Below are positions 1 to 12,480 of a stretch of DNA of 64,000 nt, piece by piece (within the stretch, counting starts at the first letter, position 1; the number at the start of each line of letters is the position of its first letter). Made by a program: the position numbers and the translations under genes. Source of the stretch: Ignelater luminosus (lineage: Eukaryota > Arthropoda > Insecta > Coleoptera > Elateridae); NCBI GenBank assembly GCA_011009095.1, contig VTPC01090917.1:211328-275327 (forward strand). The letters run 5' to 3'. The notes beneath the pieces were generated by a model, which ran no database searches, was not told where the DNA came from, and saw only the letters and a program-made list of their open reading frames with translations.

Positions 1-3000
1 TAACTTGGTCTCTTCTTACAACAAGGACGCACAATTATTTTATCGTTGTTAGCTCCGCTATTATTGGTTATATACGGAAAACAAATAAAAATTAGAAAAC
101 TCTTATCAGGCCGAAACTTTATGTTGTGAGCAAATTTTTAACGTCCAGGGTGTCAGAAGAAGAAAAACGAGGACATTCTTTTAGCAGTTAGAGGATTTTT
201 GACGCTTTTTGTCAAACTGGGTGCCATAATGTGCAGTCACTAAGTACTTAGGGTAACATCACTCCCTCCTCCTCCATTTTAGCACTGGGTAATCTCAACT
301 GTTCCCTTATAACGTCGATTCCAATTTTTGATTGCTATTTTTCAAGATTCCAAGAGCTCATTTCACAAGTAGTTGTAAAATTTAAAATTTTGCCAGAAAA
401 TTGCAAATATATTTTATTGATTAATCGTAAGATACGTTTGCAGAGCTTTGGGCAATCTAGTTTTAAATTGCAAGTTCTAGTAGCAACTTCTCTGTTGAAA
501 CTGGGCGTGTAGTTGAGTCAAAAATGATAATTGCTGCTCTGCTGCAAAGCCACTGTAGGCTTATACCGTGTCGGTCTAATTGGAAACTGGTTATTTGAAT
601 AAAACGCTGTACGTGGTCTAGGATTAGAGTTGAATGGGGTATGAGAGATTGTGGGGATGTGAGTAGTAAGTCTGAGTTTGGTGAGGTACATCTGACTGTT
701 ATTTCTACTCAGGATTGTCTCTTGTTCTTGTCATTCAAATAAAAATCCAGATTTAAGTGACACGAACAAGAAACGATTATAAGCAAAAACAGCTGCTAGA
801 GGTACCTTACCGAACGCAGAGTAAAGTTGTAACTGAACTTTATAAGATAGGTCTAATCTGTCGGTCTCAAATGAATTGCAAAGGAACCGACTAGTCGGTC
901 CCGTCGTCGAACCAAATTCCAGTTATCCATCGCCTGCACAACTTTTTTTGATCGCAAAAGCAATCATGAGAAGAGCGTCCGCTCCTACTACGAGTGCACC
1001 GCGTCTCATCTTTGCTGGCACACTCGTATACTCGGCGGCTTGGATGTTGGTGGTTTGTGGAATCTTGCTGCAGTTCTTAAGATATTGAGAGCGACAGTTC
1101 TGTTCTAGACAAAGAGTTGAGTCTGACGGCTAGCTCGCAGGAAGAGATGTAGTCAAAGTAATCTTCGGCACACGGCCCTCTCTTTCCCATTTAGCAATTT
1201 CACAAAGGCAATGTTGCAGCATGGCTTGGCTTCTTGAGTTCTCAAGAAAGTGTTTTTGATATCCAGGTAGACTGTGATGGGAGATAACCAGAAACGGCTG
1301 TCTTACAATTCAGGATGGACATGTTCGAGTGTCTAAAGGGAATCACCTGGGTCTTGTTGGGGTTAGGTCTATTCTTGCAGTTACTTGCAACATTGCGAAA
1401 TGGGCCCCTGTACTTAAACCTCTGAAATTACAATTCAAGATGAGAAGGTTAAGGATTTTTAATATTTTTCTGAAATCATCATATAAGAATTTGTGTCAAA
1501 TTTAATTTTTAAAATAGTTAATTCCAGGTTCAGACTTAAAATTCCTGGACTAAAAGTAGTTTCGCTACAAAACGCTCTAAAATTAACTAAATACATCCAG
1601 GTATGAATGCAAACATCAAGGCGACTCGAATTACTTTATTACAATACTGCTAGACTCATCACTAACATGATTCGTATACAGATTCTAATGTTTCGAAAGC
1701 TGAATTGACATACGGCATTCCTTCCGGAAAAAGTGAAATCTGAAATTGTTGGAGCTAGTTAAATAAATTCTTGAAATTGAATTTGGTACCCCCCCTTTTT
1801 TTTATCCATCCACTTATTTATTGTATCGTAGCTTTGTGTTATAATTTACTAAACGTGAGTAAAAATCTAATATAGTTTCAAGAACTATAGAGCTCTAGTT
1901 TTTTCCAGATAACCAGAATGTTTCTAGTTACATAGATAATTGCAAAGACTGTAAAGGTTTTAAACTTTAAGATCCAAATTTGCTTTAAAACAATTTTTTA
2001 TCAATGCAGAACCTGTGTTTTGATATTTCTAATGATCACTTTACGCTTGTTACATAAAACGGTTTTGTAATTTTATTTTATCTCTATTTCAGAAGTTACC
2101 TTTGAACTACCTTTATCTTTGTACGTTTAGGAAAGAAAGTGTTACTCTGATACCGCTTTAGATGGAAATTTCAACTATAATCTTTCTATTTTATTTAATT
2201 GTTTCATTTTTCAACTAAACGCAATTAGCCTCTAATTATAAAATTCACTAATATTTGCCTCATAAGATTTCAGTTTTCATTATTTCACGTTAACGTGTTT
2301 TTTTTGTTGTTTGTTTGTATCAATAGCTGTCTGCGTTAGTAGAAAAAGGCGTTATTAAAATCTCCTTTCTCTCGATAAGCAACTATTGGTTTTCCATTTT
2401 TTTATCCAGTCAAAATCTAATCAATTTGGGCTTATTTCTTCACTTTTTAGAGTCTATTTATTATACATTCTAGCTCCTATAGCTCTAATTACGTCCGCTT
2501 AGTTATATTTTGTAATTGTAAAATTCAAGTTAACTAAGTATTTTCTTATAGGAATCTATGGTGGAGAAGAATATATGGTGATAACAGATTTCGTTTTGTT
2601 GTCTCGAAATTTCTCCTTTATTATCGAGTTATTTTTAGCACTTGGAAGTTCATTTTGACTTTCAGTAATTTCAGATTCTAATTTCTAATTTTCCGCCCCT
2701 ATACAGCAGTTCCACTTTGTTAAGTTATTAATAATAATTCCTAATAACGTACGGAAGTAACATTTTACCCATCCCACCAAGGCACCCCTTACGTCTATAA
2801 CGGTTATGTTCATGCTTGAAGTATGAGAAAACGTCCTCTAATTTGAAAAGTAGGAAATCGTTAAATGCAAAAATAAAATTATTTTTAATTCCATTTTTAA
2901 GATTTGGTCTGCAAAATACGATTTCTCTTTTGTATTTCAAATTCAGTCAGACTATTCAGGCGAAGTAATACGTTTGTTATTGTGAACTCATTTTTACTGC

Positions 3001-3870
3001 CTTTGGTTTCTTTGTAAAATGATTTCAAATATTAAAAGCCTTATTGTATTTAAAGATTTAGTTCTTATCCTTTACTAAAATCGTTTTTTAAATCTGTCAG
3101 ACACTAGACCATTTATTGCTTACAGTGGGATGAGGTTATTTCTTCTTAAGAAATTATTTTCCACATTCTAACTTGCAACTCTCCTTTTAATTATCCAATC
3201 AAAGGTCGCGTGATCGATTTGGTTTCTCAATAGAAATCGTTTTGTTTCCTCAGTGCAAGTTGGGAATATTTCTGCTTGAATTCAGGGAGATCTTTGCCAA
3301 CTTGCGAACGTGACTTGTGTTGCTTGCGCATTTAATACTTAAATTAAAATTTTCTTGTGGAAATTATATTATTATCAAGGTTCCGTTTCTTTGCAAACAA
3401 GTTTGTTTTGTTACGTTGTCAAACTCATTGAGTGTGAGTACCTTGATAAATTTCTCAGTATGTCGTTTACCTTATTTCTATTTATTTATTGTTTATATTA
3501 AATGTTTGAAATTGAAAAATTTCTCGTGATTAATAACAGTACATGTACCAAAATGATTCATAATTCTGAATGGCCTAAAGTGATAACATAAAACTTGTTA
3601 TCAAAGATACATTTTTTCGTTTGTTCGTAAGTAAATATTAGAAATTAACTGGACCTAAATATGTCTGTCGGATACAGTTGAAGTTGCATGAAGTTTAGAA
3701 GATAAATTTTCCATTTTGTTTATAAACAATTATAATCGATTCTCGTTTTGGTCTAGAGCATAATCTTCCAGTAAATGATACAGTTATAGTTCTGCGTAAG
3801 GAATTATTATATTATTTTCTTTTTGCGTTTGGATGTTTTTGCTTGAAGCAACTGCAGCTACACATGACGA
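1..3870. other. AT-rich intergenic sequence, no gene recognised
   Basis: This stretch is strongly AT-rich with many T-runs. Short open frames such as 876-1088 (plus) and 2728-2940 (minus) show no recognisable domain, no consistent codon pattern and no credible splice context, so I treat them as chance. I saw no transposon ends or RNA genes before the tRNA-like trace near 3,880. The GC content is somewhat higher around 880-1,100, without a product I can name. Confidence 0.5.
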
Positions 3871-3879
3871 TTATAAACC

Positions 3880-3950
3880 GTGGTGAGCTCGTTCAACCGT
3901 TAAGTTGTTGGACTGACCGTGAGGCTGCTTGTTCTCAATTGCTAGCTTCA
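3880..3950 (+). repeat. tRNA-like SINE head, degenerate
   Basis: The sequence around GTTAAGTTGTTGGACT followed by GACCGTGAGG and then TGTTCTCAATTGC resembles the promoter layout of tRNA-derived SINEs: a D-arm/A-box-like block, an anticodon-arm-like block, and a decayed B box where GGTTCGAATCC would be expected. It does not fold as a complete functional tRNA by eye, and no clear tail or target duplication was identified. The resemblance is from general knowledge of insect SINEs and the call is tentative. Confidence 0.3.
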
Positions 3951-5806
3951 ATGTACCGTGTACATCTCTTATATTCACTTTATTAAACAAAATAAAAGTG
4001 TTAACGATTTTTTAAGTTTACTAAGATCCTTAGTACTTGATGTATGACAATCTCTATTATCACTCATGATTTTGACATTTTCTCTGCTTTGTCTTCTAGA
4101 ATTAACCTGATACCTAACTTTATCGTCGAACTTGCCTGTCTCCAACTTTCCGAGTTAGCGAAGTGACACATTAGTTATATATGCGTTAACGGTAAGTTAC
4201 TGCATTTGGGTCACTAAATCCTACTTTCCCCATATTTTCTACATTCTGCCCGCTGTTGATGACGTAGGTCTGTCAGGATTTTTCTTTTTGTTTGCTTTTT
4301 CTAATCACTTAGAATAATTTCTTTAACATCCGCGCTATTGATGAAGTTTGCTTAATGCTACTTCTGTCATTTTTCTTAAAATCGTCTTAATTAGTTAATT
4401 CCTCAACGTGCTAGGTGAGCTAGGATTTCTTTAAATGGGAAGCAGGGATTTCCCTGTTGGGATTTAGCTGAACTAACACTAAGAAAGTCTTATAGTTGAC
4501 TGACCACCATGTTAACGCAAGGCTGCATTACATATTCAATTTTAAACTGTCTAGAATATATAATATACAATACTCATTGATTTTGCAACGGGTAAGGGTT
4601 TAGTGGTTAGAAGCACTTGGATGCTTTACAAGGATATTAAGAAAATAATATGGCATTCCTCGGATGGGACAACAAGGAATCCAGTTGATCATGTGCTGAT
4701 TGATTCGAGACATGCATCCGATATTCAGTGTATAGAGACATGCAGAAGAGCGGAAATGGACTCGGAGCTCTAACTAGTAAGTATAAATCAATGAAGAGCG
4801 GGATGTAGGAAAGCCGAGAAAGCAAAGCAGATTACATGAAATGTTAAGCTATTAGAAAATGAAGAAACAAGGGAACACTTCTAAGAAAAAATAAGAGAAC
4901 TGCTACAAAGAGGTAAACGTGATGCGCAAGTTAAGAAAGAAGGAAATGTCGATGATGTTGAAACAGAATGGGACACAATTAGAAGCGAGGTAAATGAAGC
5001 AGCAAGCAAAGTTTTGGAAAATGCCAGGATGGAAAGAAGGGAAGAGTGGGTTAATGAGCAGTGGTGTAGAGCTGCAATAGTGATGAGAAACGAAGAGAGG
5101 GAAAAAGCTGCAGAGTAGAAAAACGAAAACAACGGCTGAAGAACACAAGAGGTGCTGTGCAATTGCAAGCAAGATGTGCCGATAAAATAAGACAGCTCTA
5201 GAAAAAAGAAAAATAGAAGAGTTGGAAGAATTAAAAGAAGCCAATAAAGTTAGGAAGTTCTACAAGAGGGTTAAAGAGGAAAAAAGGGTTTACAACCGAC
5301 CGCTCTCTTCTGCAAAGTCAAGATAAGGACCAATTTAGATGAGAAGTCTGCAAGTCTGAGAAGGTGGGAGGAGTAGAAGATCTTGAATGGAACCTTGGAA
5401 GTGGAGAGACGACAAAACATCCAAATTACAGGAAAAGTAAGAGTAGAAGCAATCAGGACACTGAAAAACAATAGGGCGCCAGGACACGAGGGTATTCCAG
5501 ACGTGTTACTGAAGCACGAAGGCGATGCGCTAATTCATCAGGTGCATGAGTTCAAAAAGAAAGCTTGGCAGTCGGAGACAACGCCAAAGGAGTGGAGCGA
5601 AGGAATTATATGCCCTATACATAAAAAAGGTGACAAAATGGTCTGCGAAAACTACAAGAGGATTTTATAACTGAGCACCCCCTATGAAGTATTCGCAAAA
5701 GTAATGGACAAACGACTAGCTCCTATTTCCAAAACCCTTCTCGGAGATTACCAGCACGAATTTCATGCAAATAGGTTCACTATAGACCATATATTTACAT
5801 TGAGAC

Positions 5807-7110
5807 GCTGTTTTCGGTCGGCGGACGTCACTGAAGGTGACGTTCCTGCTCGGGCGCTAAAATGTGACGCGTTTTGCTTGGGTTGTGTGTTGCGGGCGGG
5901 GTTGGCGGACGTCAATGTACGCGACTTCTCTGCGTAAGCGCCGTGTTGTATCCTTTGGTACTGGACGGTCAGGGCTTGGGCGCCAAATTTGATAAGGGCG
6001 TTTACTCCCCCCACCTCGTCCTTGATGCGGTCAAACGAGGGCTCACCGGGCAGCTACGCTGGAGATCCGGTTCTTCCAGGGGTCAATCAGCTGGAATTAA
6101 AGGGTGCAGAGCTCACAGATTAAATAAAACAGCAAATCAGCCCAAAACAATCTATTTAACAAAGCCCGGTTATGGTACAGGCAAATCTACCTTCTACGTG
6201 CTACTTCTACCAGCCCCCAAGCAGTGCAGCAAACAGGTTAGGGTGCAAGCAGTGAGCTGAAACCAGGTTGCGATAGGTGCCTTCAAGAGGCTAACGTCCA
6301 AGGTGTAAACGGAATAGCTAGGAGGGTGGAGGGACGGAGTCACCCCGCGGAGGCCGGTCGAGTAAACCGGCGGGCCCGCACCAAGGTAAATTAAGCAGGA
6401 TTACGACAAATGGCCTCGAACCGTTCGCCGTAAGACCGCTACTGGGGCGATAGGAACGGAGTCACCCCGTGGAGGCCGGACGACAGAACCGCCGGGCCCG
6501 CACCAAGGTAACTTAAGCAGGATTACGACAAATGGCCTCGAGCCGTTCACCGTAAGACTGCCACTAGGGAAAAGGGACGGAGTAGGTTGTAAAAGGGTAC
6601 GGTATGAGGAATAGGGTATATCGGTCGAAAAGGAAAAGACACCTCTATATGTTTACGGCTTACCAAGGTACTTACTCACACTGCTGCTAGTTGTTGGTGG
6701 TGCTGGCTGGCTGCTTCGTCAACAACTCCTAAAGCACTCTCTTGTTCCGGTCAGTCGCTCGCTTATGTACCTGCCCGGCTCCCCACGCTAGACAACCAAT
6801 CGTAGTGGGAGGATCCGGGGGGACAAAGCGAGTGAGTGGGGCAAATCCCTAAGCGTTCTCACTTCCTTAGAAATAATTGATTGTTTCTAAATTATTAAAG
6901 TATTAACGGTCAACAATAATTAAACAAAAAAATAATCGGCTTGAATAATTCATAACATAAATAATATTCAAATATATTCGCATTTATAGTTCTGTATAGT
7001 CTGTATTCGGTGTAGATAAGCGGGCCACATGCTGATTAGCCGATACGTATAGTAGGCGGAAAGGTATAAATTGTCATTCTGGTATCAAATTAAAATAACT
7101 TCGTTACAAG
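5807..7110. mobile_element. GC-rich insertion inside the LINE reverse transcriptase, unidentified
   Basis: The LINE reading frame stops at 5,806 and resumes at 7,111, so about 1.3 kb was inserted later. The flanks carry ATTGAGAC (5799-5806) and ATTAAGAC (7111-7118), which could be an 8-bp target duplication with one change. The insert is far more GC-rich than its surroundings. It has a hairpin near its left end (ACGTCAC, loop, GTGACGT at about 5825-5843), a 122-bp tandem repeat, and an AT-rich right part with a TATAAA-like site near 7,066. I see no terminal inverted repeats. The inner bases could be read as TG...CA, as in a solo LTR, but the flanks then do not match. One open frame (5874-6260, 128 codons) resembles nothing I know. 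Confidence 0.55.
6332..6584. repeat. 122-bp GC-rich tandem repeat, two copies plus a stub
   Basis: The segment beginning CGGAGTCACCCC recurs at 6335 and 6457, with the third start (CGGAGT) at 6578, giving periods of 122 and 121 bp. Both full copies share AGGCCGG, GCGGGCCCGCACCAAGGTAA or a close variant, AAGCAGGATTACGACAAATG and a CCGTAAGAC block. They differ at a handful of positions. The array lies wholly inside the GC-rich insertion and is likely part of that element. Confidence 0.85.
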
Positions 7111-7990
7111 ATTAAGACAAATACTAGAAAAATGTTACGAACATGGCGTGAATGAGCATCATCTACACGTGAATTTCAAAAAGCCGTATGACAGTGTGAA
7201 GAGGGGGAAGCTATATGAAGCTTTAAGGGAGTTTGGGATAGCAAGGAAATACAGACGACTGATTAAAGTGTCGCTGAGTAGCACCACCAGCAGAGTGAAA
7301 GCAGGTGGAGAGCTCTCGGATCAACTGGAAATTACTGTCGGCTTAAGACAAGAAGATGTGCTTTTTTCAATTTTGCTTAATCTAGTTTTGGAAGGAGTCA
7401 TGAGACACATGCCTGGGAATCTGGGAGGACGTTGTTTAATAGAATGTCACAAAATTTGGTGTAAGCAGAAGTTGTTGAGCAAATGGAAAGATCGCAAACT
7501 GAGTTGAATACGGTCTATGCCGCACTCGAACAGAATGCAGTGGATGTGGATTTTCAGGTAAATACAACTAAAACCGAATACATGCACAGAACCAGAAAAA
7601 TTGAAGAAGAACGTCACTGTAAATATTGGCGAGAAAACGTTTGAAAAGGTAAATTGTTTTAAATATTTGGGGGCTCTAATTACAGAGGATAATTCTGTAG
7701 CACAAAACGTAAAAGGAAGAATAGCCGCTGTCAATCGAAGCTACTACAGCCTTCTGAGGTTCTTCAAGTCTAGGATAGTAAGCAGAACTATTAAAATAGT
7801 ACTGTTCCTCAGAGTCGTCCGACCAGTTGTAATGTATGGCAGCGAAACGCGGACCTTGGCTGTCAGGGTATATGGACCGGTTAGGTAAGGGTAGGCCTGG
7901 CGGACAAGAACCAATGCAAAGCTCTAGCAGCTGTTTGGAAAACCCAACATTGTCGTTGAAATGAAGAATATTTTTGACTGAAGAATTCTT

Positions 7991-10900
7991 CGACCTGGCT
8001 AGTCGCTCTGTGTTTTTTTTTTGTTTTGACAATTTCTCCTAGTAGATCTCAGTTAAAAAGATCATTATTCAATCTGAAAACTATTCAGAGTCAACTTTGA
8101 GGTTTATGGAAGTCAAGTTGCTTTTTAAACAAGAGTCTGAATGATATAGATCTGGTAATAATCTTCTTATATCTCTCACGAAGTCTATATTTATACGGTT
8201 ATGTTCCTTCTCTTTTAATATCAGAGGGACTGCATTGTAAATGGCAGAAAGACTAGCGCCGATTCTTGAAACTGAACCAAACGGTTTCCCATCTTTTTGC
8301 AAACCTCCAAGTCTAGTTTGAGAGCTCCTAAAAAAGACACTGTTTTTGAGGAATTAGAAATACTGCTTAATTAACTTCCTTTAATCCTTTTTAGGACGAT
8401 CCAGCTTAATCAAGTGCTTTGGGTATAATTAACAGAAAACCAAAACACGGAGAAACAACGTGGTATGGTACACCCGTCGTTAAAAAGAAGAATGAGCAAG
8501 GCTGACTGGTGGTTAAATAGTGATGGAAAGTGGAGTCTTTGTACCAATACAGGTGGAGTCCGTTCCTGGGTTTAATTAATACTCCTAAATGCGTTTTAAA
8601 TGTTTGTTTACGGATATAGGAGGAGGTAATACTAAGAGTGATACAGGTAGGTCCAAGATCCAATGCATCTTTGTAAACAACGTGGAAGGGATTGCTACTT
8701 GTCTTGAGAGACACTTTTTCCGAATGTTTGTATATTTAAGTAAATAGGAAACAATTATATTCGAGCACTCAAGCACTCTATTAATTGATTTTAATCTTGA
8801 CAGGGGAGTTAATTGTTGGTTATATCTATTTCTTGTTTATTTACGAAAATGCTGAAAATGACTAAAAGTAGGTTATTGTAAAAAATGGGAAATCACAAAT
8901 TTATGAAATAAATAAATGTTATGCAAGGTGAAGGCAGACTCAGTACAGATTATTTCTCTACAAGAGAACTATCGTTACTATTAGGTTCCTAATAGACTAT
9001 TCAATTGTCTTCTGTTGAAACCTCATAATGTGGACAAATAAAACTTGCAATGCATACATTATGCACGTCGACATACCCTAGAGCAATCAGATTGTGCAAG
9101 TTAATTAATCTTTAGGTGAATTTCCCCCCCCGAATATATTACGCGAGACTTAGAAAGCTAACATACACTTTGTAGTTTGTATTATTGTTAGGGTTCTAGA
9201 ACTACAAAACATGGTTTTAATTTTATGTTGATTTTATATCAATTTTTTTAAAAAAAATTTAACAAAATGAAATCAATCCATCAATTAATGTCTATAGTCG
9301 TTTCGTTTGACAAGGAAAAATTAATCTAAATTAAAACTGGCTACTACGCTAATAGCACCGCCCGCTAATTCATCTTAACATACTCCGTTCCTAAAAGATT
9401 AATAACGCAAACAGATAATAATAATATACAGCGACCGGTAGTGCAACATGAATTATTGTTGGTAGTTGCCTTAGTATAAATAATAATTTTTTCCTAGACG
9501 GTCCATTAATTTTCTGACACGATGAAATACGCCAGCTACCGTTGAATATATACATTTATTGAAAACATTAAGTAGTAAAATTTATTAAAGGTCTTAGTAT
9601 AATGTGCTCTTTTGTTATTTACTGCCGTAATAAGTTAGACAAGTAAATTGTGCGTCCGTTGAAAAACGGGATCAGAATATTAGTTTGCAATAAAGTAAAA
9701 AGGCATTCTTGGAAAATAACTTTTACAATAACAGTGACAAATAATTTATCATTAGTGGGAGAGACACAAGAAGCGAAGCAAGCTAAAATATAGCGCAAAA
9801 AATTTGCTACTTTAGAAATGTCACCACTTACGACGAGGAAGAAATATTAGTCAGTTTTTGCCTCACAAACAACACATACACCAGGGTCGTAAGTCATCGC
9901 TTCTATTCCTACATTTATATAATATTTGTGCAGACAGTGTGCTATAGAATATAAGGGTTCTTTACGAGTTTATCTCACACGGGAAGCGAAAAGCTTTATA
10001 AACTTTTGGGAAAACACGCTTTATGCGAGCAAATAAAAATAAATGCGCTTTTTCCATAACCTTGACTCGTGTGTCTGTTTTAACAAGTCTAATTTGTGTT
10101 TCGTGCATCACTTTAAAGACTTCGAAGTCTGACGTTCCTTAGATAACTGACAAAAGCATTTGTTTTTGTATGGAAATATTTTGACTTTACCTAAAATTTA
10201 ATTACTAAAGTTTCAAACTTTGCAAACTCAGACACACGCACGTACTACAAGTTAACTTTACGGTTTTTCCTTTGCTCCAATCAAAAGCATGAATAATAAT
10301 AAAGACGAGAAAATTAGCTACTCCGAGACAGTTTTGCGTCATATTAACATATTATTGCCGAAATAAAATAATGAACTGGGATGAAGATATAAAAGCAAAG
10401 TTTCGTAATACCACGTGAATGTACATGGGGTAGCTGATGGCTATTTAAGGATTAATTAACGGGAGCTTAACTATAGGACGTAATTACCATAATCAACATT
10501 ATAACGGGCAAGTTTGGACTGCCCTACGGTCAAATATTGGTATGACAAACTATAACTCCGGCAAGGATTTATAACATGCTTTAGCATAATTTCACGACAG
10601 TGGGCGTTACGCTATCACAAACTCAATTAATATTTTAATTTTTCGTTTTTATTTTAAACCGTAACGCTGGCATGCGATGAAACCCACAATCAGTAACGCC
10701 TATACATAGATATGAACAACTCAGAACATTCTTCAATATGTTTTATAAAAACAGAAAATCCCACAATTTTTCTTCTTCCCGTTAGAACTCAAATAGGTAC
10801 TATCTTTTCAGTAGTAACGAACAACAACGTCTTCTTTTATTCCTTCCAGTCTAATCGTATAAACGTCTGATGCAAACACACAAAATGATGTAAATTCCTT

Positions 10901-12066
10901 CCAACAATGAGAATATTTTTAAGGAGGCTATATACAACACACAACAACACATTATCTTGCTTCCAAGTGATTTACAGCGTTAAATATAGTTCATTAAACG
11001 TGAAAAGGGCAGCAGTTGGGTAGAAACTATGAAAAATTGTTCGATCATTAGTAATTTTACGGTCGTTGGTCAACAGTTTACTATGCTGTAAATTTTAAAA
11101 CGGGGGCTTAAGTGCGTTTAAATGGCCAGCTTTTAAATATAGTGCTGGGCATATAATAATTGCAAATTTTAGTACAACGGAGCAAAATAAACAAAATATT
11201 AGGCCAGTTCTTTCGAAACATGTTCAGTTTGACACAGGAATTATATTAAAAGGTGTAATTTAATAATAATAAACTACTACATCTACAGCTGAATGGTATT
11301 CCCTTTTGTAAATATCACTTTTAATTGTCTCTAATAAATTTCAAGCGCACCAGAATGTTAGTACTTCCCATTTGTAAGTTTAATTTAAACTTCACCATGT
11401 GTTCTAAAACTTTACGGTTACAAATTATAGAAAGATAAATTTATTTCGGTAACTTTGTTATCACCATTATTTTAACCTTTCATGGGCTGTTTGACTTTCG
11501 CGTCCCGTTTTGTCTTAAACTTAAACTCTCTGCAATATGTGTTTCTAAGGGTTTGTGGAGTTTACCTATTTTAACTAAATAAGTAAATTCTAGAAAATTT
11601 ATTTCGCTAAATTATGATTTACCTTGTACCTTAAATAGTACTTAGCAGGTGGAATCTGAAATTATAAAAAGATTCACAGTTTGGAACAAGATCGCCTTGT
11701 AAGATTAGATTTTTGTAATTGTCTGAAACTGTCTTGGTAATTCTAAATTAAAATTTGTGTTTTATCAAGGTTTTTTGCCAAATCTTCAGCAGTTATTAAA
11801 ATTCAACAGACTGAAATCATTTAGGATTTATTTTAAATTCTATGTAAATGGCGAACTAAGTGTCCTGCCCCCCTTGCAAGATTTCCTTAAGGTGCCCCTT
11901 CAATTCAATGGCATAGCAACGTTATCACGGGCACAAGAGGGTCTGCCTCGGACTTAAAGTTTGTTGTCCACGAACTGTAAGGCTCTTATATGCACTATTG
12001 GGTATATCGAGGAGTATATGTATCTTCTGTGTTAACAATTGGAAAGAGGTATCTGAAATATCAAGT
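7991..12066. other. AT-rich sequence without a recognised gene
   Basis: No credible gene, RNA or transposon end was recognised here. A minus-strand open frame at 8081-8302 is listed separately. Homopolymer runs and frequent stops in all frames argue against coding sequence in most of the interval. The stretch ends where the higher-order repeat begins near 12,067. Confidence 0.5.
8081..8302 (-). pseudogene. Unrecognised ORF, possibly a retroelement Gag fragment
   Basis: A 73-codon minus-strand frame includes VSRIGASLSAIYNAVPLI and later DIRRLLPDLYHSDSCLK. Its alternation of hydrophobic and charged residues is more protein-like than most frames nearby. It loosely recalls the helical Gag-like proteins of tyrosine-recombinase (DIRS/Ngaro) retroelements, in which an RLL.DL. 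motif followed by a basic stretch is common. That link is from memory and weak. There is no neighbouring RT or recombinase, and the upstream frame is broken. Confidence 0.15.
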
Positions 12067-12480
12067 TTCTGCAATGAGTCATCGACTGCATCGTCGATAT
12101 TCACTCACCTGCAGAAAATTTCCCACATTTTGGAAAATTCCACGAAACTTCTAAAGGGCCAATCTAAAACATTTCTTAACCGGGAATTTTCAGTTGCCAA
12201 GTGGAAATTTCCAACTGATAATTGAATATTTTCAGATAGTAATTGAAAATATTGAAACGACTACTGAAAATCTCCACTATGATCGATACGAAAGCACTGA
12301 GGCGCCAACAAAGATTTCTACTTGATAATTGAGAATTTCCTGATGACAACTAGAAAATTGCAATTTTTATCTGAAAATTTCCAGTAGCCATTTGGAAACT
12401 TCCTATTAGAAAATATTGCATATTTTCGGTTGTTGTTTCCATCTATCATCTGAAGATTTTAAGTTGTCATTATACAGTAT
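12067..12480 (+). repeat. Higher-order palindromic repeat, copy A, left segment
   Basis: The left boundary reads TTTCTGCAATGAGTCATCGA, then CACCTGCAGAAAATT, then AAGGGCCAATCTAAAAC. The copy at 63,116 shows the same order with small differences, so the element has a defined left end. After the boundary come diverged 21-bp units with a palindromic GGAAATTTCC-like core. The landmark AGAAAATTGCAATT is at about 12,351 and the landmark AAACTTCCTATTAGAAAATA at about 12,388. The segment is cut off by a LINE near 12,480. Confidence 0.8.

Larger units (their letters stand above)
4540..7990 (+). mobile_element. Decayed non-LTR retrotransposon (LINE), split by an insertion
   Basis: The plus strand encodes the end of an AP-endonuclease-like domain (near 4,560-4,760: LVVRSTWMLYKDIKK and then VDHVLIDSRHASD), a charged linker, and a reverse transcriptase starting near 5,410 (KNNRAPGHEGIPDVLLK, EGIICPIHKKGD, then FTIDHIFTLR). 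The RT is cut at about 5,806 and resumes at about 7,111 with LRQILEKCYEHG, the PYDSVKR region, and near 7,640 FKYLGALITEDNS. Several in-frame stops and frameshifts occur, and the polymerase YADD box near 7,460 is unrecognisable. It is 5'-truncated, because the endonuclease start is missing. Arrangement and motifs fit an RTE/Jockey-type LINE; I cannot fix the clade. It is not functional. Confidence 0.85.

Noticed and set aside
4580..4630. GTTTAGTGGTTAGAAGCAC looks like a tRNA A-box region
   Set aside because: In frame with the following LINE endonuclease it reads LVVRSTWMLYKDIKK, which fits the LINE protein; no B box follows.
4881..5244. Overlapping minus-strand ORFs of 95 and 113 codons
   Set aside because: They are antisense shadows of the purine-rich LINE linker; composition is Phe/Ser/Leu-rich as expected from AAG/GAA codons read backwards.
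7066..7075. TATAAA-like promoter for the downstream LINE part
   Set aside because: It belongs to the inserted element, and the downstream frame is the middle of an RT, so no functional promoter can be claimed.
5807..7110. Prokaryotic contamination or a phage-like insert because of high GC
   Set aside because: It interrupts a eukaryotic LINE frame precisely and has no bacterial genes or ribosome binding sites; a mobile element is simpler.
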